Assembly: GCF_001949145.1 (NCBI RefSeq)
Contig: NW_019091619.1
Location: 273,379-337,378, forward strand
DNA: 64,000 bases
From: Acanthaster planci
Taxonomy: Eukaryota > Echinodermata > Asteroidea > Valvatida > Acanthasteridae
Direction: 5' to 3'
This document shows positions 11,873 through 23,800 of this stretch, piece after piece. Both the position numbers and the translations under genes were made by a program. How positions within the stretch are numbered: position 1 is the first letter of the stretch; every line of letters begins with the position of its first letter. A model generated the notes under the pieces. That model saw only the letters and a list, made by a program, of their open reading frames with translations. It had not been told where the DNA came from and made no database searches.

Positions 11873-14800
11873 GTAAGTAAGATCATCAGGTAGCTGAAGT
11901 AATGAGAATATGTGGGAGAAAAATGTCGCATCTGCCGTTTTTTTTTTACTGATTATTGCTGAGATGAGGCTATTGCATATCATGTCGCGAACAGTGACCT
12001 CTTACTCTTAGCTGCCGGCTGTTGCAATCGGATGATCACGCGGCTACGGCATGATTGCAGTGCAGATGTGGAAAACATGCTGAGTCATTACATGTACATG
12101 CAAGAAATACTTCGGCTGCACGCACGCAATGTTTGTTTCCATTACGTGATGACAGGTTCCAACGGGCATAATGCTTGAAGATTTTTAGCTTCCAGGCTAT
12201 AGTGAACAAATTTTACATGGTGTTTGTGATTTAATGCAAGGAGGTTGGTCATGTTGGCAGCGAACATTAGCTCCACAGAAATAGGGCTGTACTGTAGTGG
12301 CTCTCTTTTACAATCTGTCTCTCATCTGTCGCCACCACAACCCTACATGTACTTCAAGGCATGTCTTAAATGCATGAAATCCAAACTGCAGGATTGTCAC
12401 AAACTTTGAATCCTAATATCTTCTGAAATGAGAATGACTCGACAATTTTACTTACACTGGCGTATGCGTCAGAGTTTGGACTTTTATATGAGCACCCTAA
12501 AGCTTTCCCAAAGCGTATGTTTTCTGATGTATGGCACCTTAAAAAAAACAGCCTGTTTACGTGCTGACCAAGGACGGTACCATTTTGAAAAACGAAAGCA
12601 GCACTTCTTGCGTCGGATTTCAAGGCACCCGACAGGTGCTCTGGTATACGTCGTTCCATAAAAAAACTGGTTCCCCATCATACCTTGCATGACTGACAAA
12701 CAAGGAACCGGTGAAGTTAAATTTGAATAACATTGATATGCATATAACTGTATCATGCTCCACACACGTGCTGTGGGCGGACTGTACACTAGCCAAGTGC
12801 GCGCAACTTATTACTGAGCAATACTGTGACAACATGAATTATGCATCACGGCACCTGTCGGGTGCCCTGACTTCCGACGAACGAAGGGCTTCCTTCGTTC
12901 GTCGCATAGAGCATACTTGTTAGTACATGTATAGGGGAACTTTTTTTTTGAGAATTTTTATGACAAAGTTATTTGGCTCAGGATAGCACAAGTGTGCATC
13001 TTTCATGATGTACCTGTTTTTTCGGGAGAGGATCAAAAGGTTTCCAAGGTGTTATTTGTTTTATTTTGGAACAGATGCTTCAATGAAGAAATCTCTGCAG
13101 CTCAAAACTCATGCAAACAAACCCATCCATGTACACGTACATCTGTTTAAAGCCATCATTTTTTATACAGAGCGGTCCTTTTCTCACATGCACTGATTTT
13201 TGTAAACTCATTCAAAATGACGTGAGTGGGTGGTCGTTTGAGATTGTCTGCATCATAAAAGTTGCATCATAACTTCATTTCTCTTTTAGGTGAGCTTCCT
13301 GTTCCAAGGAGGTAGTCTACCTATTCATTATACCGTCTTGACTATTAATGATTGGACTAATTTAAAATTGACATGCCCAAGTGTGTTTGGACGTATGCAT
13401 AATGATACACACATCTCAGGAATTTCATTGATAATGCTTGTATATGTACATTTCTATATCGGTACATGACCAAGTGTAAATATACATCCAATAAGGCAGA
13501 GTACTTCTCCCTGTCTCTCTGTTTGTGGAACGTTTTGCCTGGGTAGGATTATGACTACATTTTCAAGACTATGAGTGTACTATAACAAATACTTTACATA
13601 AGGGCGAACATGTTCTTTGTTGAAAGCAAACAAACGAGATCTTGCAAAAGTGCTTGAAAACAACGATGAGGTCTTTGGTTATACACACCTCATGCCTGTC
13701 CTAGACTGATTTCTAGTATGTTTCTTTGCAATTTCAAATGTCAACAAACTCTGATTTGAGTGAAACATTGTATACACAGACTGGTCAAGAACTTTCATTT
13801 AGTATAAATCTTTCTTTTTCATGATTGTTTGTGTTTGGGACTGATCACATAAAGTGAAGTGTAATGAAGTGCATGCTTTGCCTCATTTCTGATGCTGGCA
13901 TCAACCAGGAAGTTCAGAACTTTTTCTCACCATGGCATAATATACATGTACATACATGTGCATGTACAGTAATTGTACTCATTTGTGCATGGGTGAGTGA
14001 TTCAGGAGATGAGTGAAATTATGGTCAAACACATTATTATGGAAATTGTGCATCAAGTACATGTAATTGTCACTTGCACGCAGTGACTTAGTCAAGGGCA
14101 CTCCCATGGTTCATGGAGTTTTTTCATATGAGTACAACAAGTACCTACATGTATTTTCATGGATACAAGCGTGGAAACAGTACAAGTAATTCATTACTGG
14201 TTAGAACTCCTTGAGTGGAGTGAGCATGTTTAATAAGCAATTTGACTAGTGCAGTAGACATTTTATTGTTTGTCAACATTGTGCAGAAGGCAAGCAGAGT
14301 GTCTGCAATGCAAAAGTAGGCACACAGACATTTATTCTCATATTTCTGTCTTCTTACAGGACAGTATTCGAGGCGGATTTGTCGGCATGGTCGGCAAGTA
14401 CGATACTTCTGTTTCTTTTCAATTTTATATTACTGAGGCACACAAAACTTACATGTATATATATGCTACAATGTACATGAGTTGCTAAAACTGCATTGAC
14501 CAAATGGAATGTCATGTACATGTACCCTCGTTGATTCCAAGTACTGTGGCTTTGTCCTATCAATTGGCAAACTGATTTGAACTGTAGATTCCTTGAGTGA
14601 TTGAGTTCAAAAATTACATCACTTGTACTTGAGTCGTCTTGTGGATTTAGTTCCCAAAAGGCTCTGGGAAACACACTCAACATACTGTATGGTGCATGGT
14701 CATGAAATACAGGATTCTCCATTAAAACGTTATATCTGTTGAACTGCTAGTTCAATATTGTAAGTGTACATGTACATGTCATCCAGTCCCATTGGAGATT

Positions 14801-17800
14801 CTTTCATAAGACTGGTTACAAGTAAAAGGGTAAACAATGATAGAATCTTTTTGTGACTTCTGCTGTGAAATGCATCAAAAGACAACCACACACCATCCAG
14901 TCTTGCTGGCAATTATGATTATAACACTGTGCAAGTTTGTGCCCACTTTCCAAAAAACATTCGATATTTACATGTAATCACAGGTAATCCTTAAAAGGAA
15001 AAAACGTTTAAGCAGACAAGAGAAATGGTGACTTTGAACAAACAGTATGGGAATGAATGGTGTGCATTGTGTCCTCACCTGACACCTTTCCCTCGTTAAC
15101 TTCTTTCTGGAATTCTCCCAGAACACCGCTCATCCGTCTTGAGAAGCTAAGTGAAGAAACAGGATGTGATATCACAGTGAAGGTGGAATCGTCTAATGGA
15201 GGGGGCTCAGTCAAGGACAGGGCGGCTGTCTTTCTTATCAAAGATGCACTAGAGAGAGGTGAGTATGTGGTCCAAACATTGGGGAAGGGGCGTGATAGCT
15301 TGCCTCCAAAAAACAAGGGTGTGATTTCATAGGATGTTCTTGGATTTGAGAGTTTTGGTCCTTTGAAATGTGAACTTGTGGAGTTAAATCATTTGGTTTT
15401 TTTTTTATTTTCAACACTTTATGCAAAAAGCCAAGTGGTCTCTCATGCCTTATGATCAAGTAATCAAACACAATGTAGTTGAATGCATGTATGGCCAGTG
15501 TTTGCAACCTCTTACTGGGTGTTTTAATAGTGAATGTCTCTTCATTTTTCCATCCCTTTGTCATAGACTTGAAGGATTAGTCACTTCAGCTTATCTTGTA
15601 CGTTGCTCTTGTTTTTGTCATCAAGTGCATGTATCGTAGTTGTACCTCAGTCGCTAGTTCTGCTGTTTCAGGAAAAGATTTCACACAACCTAGAAGTTAG
15701 GGAAATTGTAAAAGTCTGAAATAGGTTTAATGTACAAATTTTGGTAGAAAATCTGTCACTCTGTTTTTGCAAATGTACATCGCTATTAAAGGAGAGGAAA
15801 GATTGGTTTCTTTGCAGAAATAACACTGCAACCGAATTACCCATAAAGGTTAAAATAATTAAAAACAATGCAAAAATGTTTTAAAATGCACACATTTTTT
15901 GTGTACACAAAGCAACATGATATTGAGGTTTGCTTCATCAGATGACATCACAGTTTAGCTCGTGAGCAGGAAAACCAAGAAATTCAGCCAAAAGCTCTTT
16001 GAAATCATGAAACACAAAGTGAAACTGAGAAACAGTGTTGCATTTTGGAGTTTTGTATTCATGAATCTCCGTTGCAGCAGCTACCCTTGAGGAGAACACT
16101 TCAAATTGTCGCTAGACGTCAGTGCTATCCCCATGTGGGTTTGGCAATGCACAGCTTACTCCAGAAGGCTTGCATTCTTGTGTTTGTTGTAATCTGTTAT
16201 CATCATCCACCATGTTTGTTTCCATTCCTTTCAGGCCAGCTCAAGCCAGGCGGTACGGTGGTGGAAGGTACCGCAGGAAACACAGGTAATCATGAATTTG
16301 GTGTTCTGAGATGAGAATTCACAGTTTCCTTTTCCATCCAGTCGACGGTGCTGTGATTTATCGTTAGCTGAGGATATTAACAAAAGGCAATATATACGGT
16401 GTAACCCACTTCCAAATGTGCTCTGTAGGTGGCACCCTTTGTTCAAATTTTTGCCTCTAGCATTTGATATGTGCAAATATATCAGTCATGATGCTGCATT
16501 TTGAGAGGAACATGTGAGATGAACAGTCATCCACAAACATTCTTTTGTTTTTGTTATTTTTGGGGTACCTTTGATGGCAAAAATTTTACCTATTACCACC
16601 TACAGAGTATTCTGTGGTTTTGAATTATCTGTGTTTTTTCCTGACTCCTCAGAATACTTACTTACTGAATTTCTGACTGATCTCAAGTTTTCCCCTTCTT
16701 AGCGTGTCAGACATTGTCCTATTCCATTCCCTTCAGCCTCTTCATAACCAGCCATTCCTAGTTTACCTATCGTCTGGAGTGGTCACTTTTCTCTCCCTCC
16801 TGGTATGGGGATACTCACCTGACTTATTCCTGCTATTCTCCTGAAGCTCTCACCGGTGGGCGTTCTTTCTCTTGAACCATTCAGGCATTGGTCTGGCTCA
16901 CATATGCAACGCCATGGGCTTCAAGTGTGTTATCTTCATGCCCGACACCCAGTCCCAAGAGAAGATCGATCTTCTGAGAGTCCTGGGAGCCACCGTCTAC
17001 CCAGTGCCAGCGGTACCCTTCACTGATCCAGACAATTATAATCATCAGGTAGGTTTTGCAAGGAGACCCGAACTTAGGTCATTCATAGCTCTAATAGTCC
17101 AGCGCTTGTATAGCAATCACTACATGAGAGTGGGTCAAACATCATGGGCAATAGACCTTTTTCACCCACATGACTAAATGTAAACAATACCACCACATGT
17201 GGACAGCATTGGCCATGGTGGTCGCATATATTCCTATGGGCAGCTTCAATCACGTTCGAACGCTGCATGCTTGACTAGTTTATCTTGAATAGGTAGATTA
17301 CCATCACAACACATCATAGGTCCAACACAATCGTGACATCACTGAAAAAAGGTCTATATGTTGTAATATGTGAACAATGTGGGATTACTCAAGATGCCCT
17401 GACCAGGCCAAGAGGTCGTGCAGCGATTAAATTTGCAAGATCCATTTCAGTTGTCAAAAGCAATGGACATCCATACTGAGAACTTTTACAGAACCATCTT
17501 ACATGTACTTGACTTGAGCTAGATTGCTACAAATGCTACAGTTTTTCGGAACTTTTATAGTTGTGTTAACTTTTCTTTACATCGTTCAACTCAGCTGCTA
17601 CGTTTTTTCATTGCATTTTAGGATGCTTTCCCAAGTAGCTGGCCAGAAGGGTGGGTAAATTTGGCCAAGCCCGTGTAAGATGTCACCTGAGTGTCAAATT
17701 GAACACAGTCAGGCTTGCAGGAGCAAAATTGCACAACATGTGGTGTAGCAAGAAAAGGTTTTGGGAAGCTGTGTGTGTCCTTGGTGTGTTCATGAAGTGA

Positions 17801-20800
17801 CAAAAACCCAGAAAGTCAATAATTTTTCGATATGGAGATTTTCCTACTATTTTCCTTACTTTGATGGAAAGAACAAATTGCAGGGTTGAGATTTCTCAGC
17901 TTTTTAGCTTATTTCAGCTTTTTTTGTTTTGCGTTTTAGCTTTTTTCCTTACTGACTGTGTACAAAAGTATAAGAGATTTTCACAGTTTCACATTTTGCA
18001 GCTTTTTTCAGCTACTTTTATCGTTGGTCAATCTCACACCTGAAATAAGCGGAGTTTCAAAGCAAATTGTTGTTTGGTAGCTGTTCCTAATCTCAATTGG
18101 GTACAGCTTTTGTAATCGTTAAAGTTTTTTTTTCCTTTTTTTTCTTTTTCCGCTGTTTTTTTCTAAGCGGCACTTAGGCAATTATTTTAAGTCCGATCAA
18201 TTTCAAACTTGGTATAGTAATTAACCATCATCAGAGAGGTGCTGTGAAACTTCTTGTAATCGTTACGTTATCAGGGGTCACATGACCACAATTCAAAAGT
18301 TCATTCTATACAGTGTAGTAACTAGTAAACTATTTGACCGATTTAACTCAAATTAGGTATGCACATACTCAGGGACGTGTTATAGATGAAAATTAATATC
18401 TTGACCTCATGTGACCTCTACTTCTGGTTTGACTGCAAGTTGTATTTTAAAACACAAATCGTCATATCTCATGCACTACACATTCAACTGCAGTGATAAT
18501 TTATTTTTAGTTATACATGCCACTTTGGCAATTATTCTTAATCCTATTAATTGCAAACTTATGATACTCGTTGACAGTCATCAAAAGACAATGAAAACAT
18601 TTTGGGATGAGCTATGTGTTTGTTCACAAACACCACCTGTAGCTTTCCTCGTAACTGTAAACAAACAACTAACAAAAAGCTTGGCCTCTGTATTTCTCTC
18701 TGTTTTCACAAGTAACAAAAAGTCACATTGTTAGGGTAAAAAATAGAGACAACATACACAATCCCTGCACGAGTCTGTGTGCGTACACCTGTGTGCTAAC
18801 GGTGTTGTAGATGAACACCTGTGTGCATTTTGAAATGAAACAAAATGTAACAATTTCACAAGTCACATATTTCACAAGTGCATATTTTTTACAAAGTGAC
18901 CAAAGTGTGTGCAGTGTAATAGGAAAAAGTAAAGGCCTCACGAAGTGCAAAAGCTTTCATTAGTTTTATAAATGAATTATTCTTTAATTAAAATAATATT
19001 TCTGCAACTAGGTATGGACTGGCATTTTTCAAGTCATGCATTTCATTTTTAAAAATTCCTCAATCCGTGTAAAAGTGATGAAAAATGCGTATGGCGTTTT
19101 CAAACGCAATTATCTCGGATTGTTTGGTTGGCAAGATTTTGAGATTTTTTTCCTTTTTTGAGAACACGGACAATATCCAGAATCTGGACAGGTAGTATTC
19201 TCATAATTTCTAGAATTGCAATTCACCATGAGTATTCTACCTTCCATGCACTCCACCTTGGCTCATTCTCAAGCACTTGTACATGTATTGAAGTATCTCC
19301 ACCAGAGGTCATTAGGACTGCTAGCATGTCTCTAATTCTGTAACTGACAGAACCACAGAGGAACTGCTAGTTCCTTATCTCAGATACAGCCAGCATTCAT
19401 TTCCTCCTCCCTTTACTACCATTATGATTGGCAGAAATTGCTGTTGAGAAGTAATTGTGTTGATTGACATATGTTTGAAAAAAAAAGTTGTCTTCATTGT
19501 GCAGGCCAAGAGATATGCAGAGAGCCTGGAGAACGCTATCTGGACCAACCAGTTCGACAACACTGCCAATCTGAGGGCTCACTATGAAACCACGGGGCCA
19601 GAGATATGGGAACAAACAGGTGATTTGAAGGATCAGCCAAAGGCATTTTGGAACATGTCATAGGACATTGTAGGATCAGACTGACGGGTTATAATGTGGC
19701 TTATGTATAGAACGCATTACAATACCGATGGACTCAGTACACTGTACGTCCGTAGTATCCCCATTCATAAGGCCCATAAACATCCCTTAAGCCATCTCGG
19801 CTTCCTGGGGAGTACATTGTATATGTGTCTGCCTCGAACAAAAGCACCCCCCCTCGTTGGTTGAAAAGAGCCACTTTGGTTGGGAGTGTTCACTTTTTTG
19901 GTAGGGATATGACCGTGACGCTTTTATTTCCTTGTCATTTGTGAACCAACAAAGTTCAATTGCGACTAAAGGAGCCTCTGTTGCTAAGAAAATAGCTCAC
20001 AGCCCATGCATCTCTGGTCCAGCCTTTTCAGGCACAAATGGCAAATAAAATACCATAACGTCCCTGCCTTCGCAGTAAAGTGACTTGCCCAAAGTCACAT
20101 CATGTAACCAGTTGCTTAGAGTCAAACCTCTGAGGCTCTGAGTGAGAGTTACTAACCCTTTAATACCATTAGACCATGTGTCATTCGTTTTAGATGGAGG
20201 GCTTGGCAGTTATACTTTTCAATCTTGTTTTTGACATTAGTAGATGGGAAGAATTGATCTTGCAACAGTATTTTCTTCAAATGGGTATTTCTCAAAATAT
20301 GTAATTTTGATCTTGACAAACCACCACTACAACCAACTCAACTCCCCCACTGCAGCAACCACCTTTCCCACTGCTGCTACCAACTCCCCCACTGCAGCAA
20401 CCAACTCCCCCGCTGCTGCAACCAACTCCCCCACTGCAGCAACATGCAGTGATTCTATCTATGAACAGAGCAATGGCAGTACAGTTTGTCCTGTTTGTCA
20501 AATTAAACCTGAGACAAAAAGAACTTGGTGAGTGGATGCTGTGGGACTGGGTTTTTTGTTTTTTAGATTTATCTGAATTCAGATATTAGAGGCAGTGCAC
20601 CAATATTTGCTGACCGCTAGCAAAGAGACAACTGCCGAAATCTGCCCCATGAATTTTGGTTGTGCAGAATTTCACACACTCCCGTTTCATATTGCAGCTG
20701 GCAAGATTGATGCGGTGGTCTTTGCCACTGGCACAGGAGGGACGCTAGCAGGTAAATGTGTCCTTTCAGTGAATTCCACCAAACTTTAAGAGAACTGTCA

Positions 20801-23800
20801 ATGTCCATTGCTGTCTTTTATTAAACCATGTGCTTCAGCCCTCTCCACTTATTGAGTTTAGAACAATTATTTGGCCAAGACTGGCAATTTTCAGCTGCTG
20901 GACAGCCCTAATTGCATGTACGTTTAACTGTGGCCAACTGAACCTTCCATCTATTTCACTAATTTCATTGATGTAAAGAGCAAATGTCCAGTATGTCAAA
21001 CTTGTTTATTTTTTCACCTATTCATACCAGATATCTTTTAAAATTAATGGTTAGCTAAACACTTGATCTTAAAGGCTTACATCTGGTAATAAGTATGTGC
21101 TATAACCTGTCTTTAGGTTAGTTTAAAACTTTTTTTCTATTCATAAATCCCTTTGAAGTCAGAGAGTCAAAAACAAAAATTACAAATTTCCAACAATTCT
21201 ACTTCATCCTTCAAAAAATGCCCTTCTAACCATGCTATGGTGTGATCCTCTCACGAGCAGTCATAAACAATCTCCTTATGTGGAATTTGGTGTGGCGGGC
21301 AGGTGATGCATACTGTGTGAAGTGGTGCACATCTGGCCAGTGCTTTATCAACTGTTTAAGGGAGTGGCCAGGTGACAGGCTCTTGACCAATAGGAATGGC
21401 TAAGCTCTTTTAAATATGAATTTACAAATGATGTATGTAGTTTCGCTATTTTTTCAATTAAACTCTGATTTGGAACTTCTGTATTATTTCTTGGCTAAAA
21501 GGTGTGGGGAAATACCTGAAGGAGAAGAACCCCAATGTCAGAGTCTTCCTAGCCGATCCACAGGGTAGTGTTCTATACAACTTCATCAAGCATAACAAAA
21601 TAGAGAGGACGGAAGGCTCATCTATTACAGAGGGCATTGGTCAGGGTCGGGTCACCGACAATTTCAAAGAAGCCCCTGTGGACGACGCGTTTGCCATCTA
21701 TGACAAGGATGCTGTTTACATGGTGAGCTTCGTCAGAAGATTGGCTTCTTAAATGCTTGACTAGGTGACGAGGTCCAGATGCAGTGGAAGCTGGTTTTTT
21801 TTCAAGTTCTGAACCCCTTGACGCCAGAAGCAAAAGCTGTCCCAGCAAGTCCATCACAAATCCATCACAAGCCATTCAGATGAGCTGTGACAAAAGCATT
21901 CTTTTGTCATTGTTCACCCTGTTACCAATGACAGGCCTTGTGAAGGGACTTGTTAAGGGACTAGTGGAAGGACTTGTGATGGACTCAAATACTATGACCT
22001 TCATATAAATTGTGTATTTCATTTTCAGACTTTTCGTCTCTTGCACGAGGAGGGTTTCTTTGTTGGTGCCTCTTCAGGCATTAACGTGGCAGGAGCAGTG
22101 GAGGTATGTATATCCTTTGAATATGTTGAATTGTAACACTTAGACGCCAACTTGTCAATGAGGCCAAAGAGGTTCCAAACGAGCTGAAATTAAGTGACAA
22201 ATTCAAACTGCTTGATGACAAAAGGCCAGTTAGAAGACAAAAATAGTTTTCAGCAAATTCATGCACTTATGAGCAGAGTACCAGTTTGCAAACAATGTGC
22301 ACTGTGTGACATTTAGGCCTGGTGATCAGCTACATTGTTCTGTACTGATGAAATTCTCCACGCTTTATAACCCCATCAGATTAACCATAAACAAAAGATA
22401 AACTTCATCCTCCTTGAGAACTTACCAGAGCATACATGAAATTCTCTTTGCTACAGATACATGTAATCCGGGGTTTGTTTGTTTCACACCGATCCAAATC
22501 TCACTCAGTAATCCATTGGTTTGCTGACACCAAAACCTGTCCAATGGATACAGCGAACCAGCATTGGGATCACTGATGGAGATTCAGATCTGTGTGAAAC
22601 AAACAGGCCCCTTGACTTGCTTTGCTATCCTCCTTCCGTTTCCTTGTAGGCTGCTAAAAAGATGGGGCCGGGGCACATCATTGCCACCTGTTTATGTGAC
22701 ACTGGGCAACGATATTATGGGAGATTGTTTAACCGGGAATGGTTAAAAAGTAAAGGTGAGCCAGTCTAAAGAATGCTACACAGTATTGTGGTTGAGACCC
22801 TTTAATACCATCACAAGATCCCACAAAACCATCACAAGACCCAGACAAGACCTCAAGTTTGAACAAGAGTCAAATGCTATTCAAGTGAATCGCAACAAAA
22901 GCCTTCCTTCATCATTCACCTTAGGCCTGTTACTTATGACTAGTCTTGTGACTGTTATTGTGTGATTTCAAGAAACATGCCATAATGTTTAACCATGCGT
23001 AAGACTTGTGTCACCAATTTCTGCCGTAGCAAGAAACAATATAGTCAGGTTCAATTTCATATAAAGTTGCTCAGCTGCGCCACATTTTAATAATATTAAA
23101 TTTCTTGGATGTGAACGGTAACAGCTTTTACGATGGCTGCTCCTTTCCAGTATAACAACAGTCATCAATCAGTTGTCGAATTACCTGCGCCCACCATTAC
23201 GAAAAAGTTTTTATCTTTTCTTTGTTGAAACAGACAGAAAATCTCGCAGTTCTCTCACATCCAAACAACTTTTTCATTACCTTGAAATACAAAGTTGTAC
23301 ATTTCTTGTATAAGCCTTGTTAAGTTCAGCAATGATGAGTCTTAACCGAACACGATGAGCTAGTTCGTTTTAGCTTTGTTCAATTCAACTCACGCCACCT
23401 AAAAAGACTGCATAAATTATGCCGTAATTTGTTCCCTGATTCGCAGACTTATGCAGTATGTATGTTTCATGAAATCACTCTTCATAATTTGTGCAACATA
23501 TGCAATCAGTTGTGCCATAAGTGACATAATGCCGTTGCATAAAGTTTCATGAAATTGGCTGCTGGTCTTCTGTCTGCTCTTGTGGCTGGTCTTGTGCCTT
23601 GTCTTGTGACTAATCAAGTGTCTCGTCATGTGTCTGGTCTTGCGACTGGTCTTGCGACTGGTCATGTGTCTGGTCTTGTGACTGGTCATTTTTCTGGTCT
23701 TGTGGATGGTTATGTGTTTTGTCGTGGCTGGCCATGCATCTGGTCTTTTGACTGGTGGTGTGTTTGGTCTTGTGACTGGTCATATTTCTGGTCTTGTGAC

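Larger units (their letters stand above)
11873..14359. other. Cysteine synthase intron 1
   Basis: 2.5-kb intron with a fold-back repeat at about 12595-12910 and many copies of TACATGTA. No coding sequence is recognised. Confidence 0.7.

Noticed and set aside
20244-20531. Protein with TNSPTAA repeats
   Set aside because: It lies inside an intron of a gene whose flanking exons join in phase without it.
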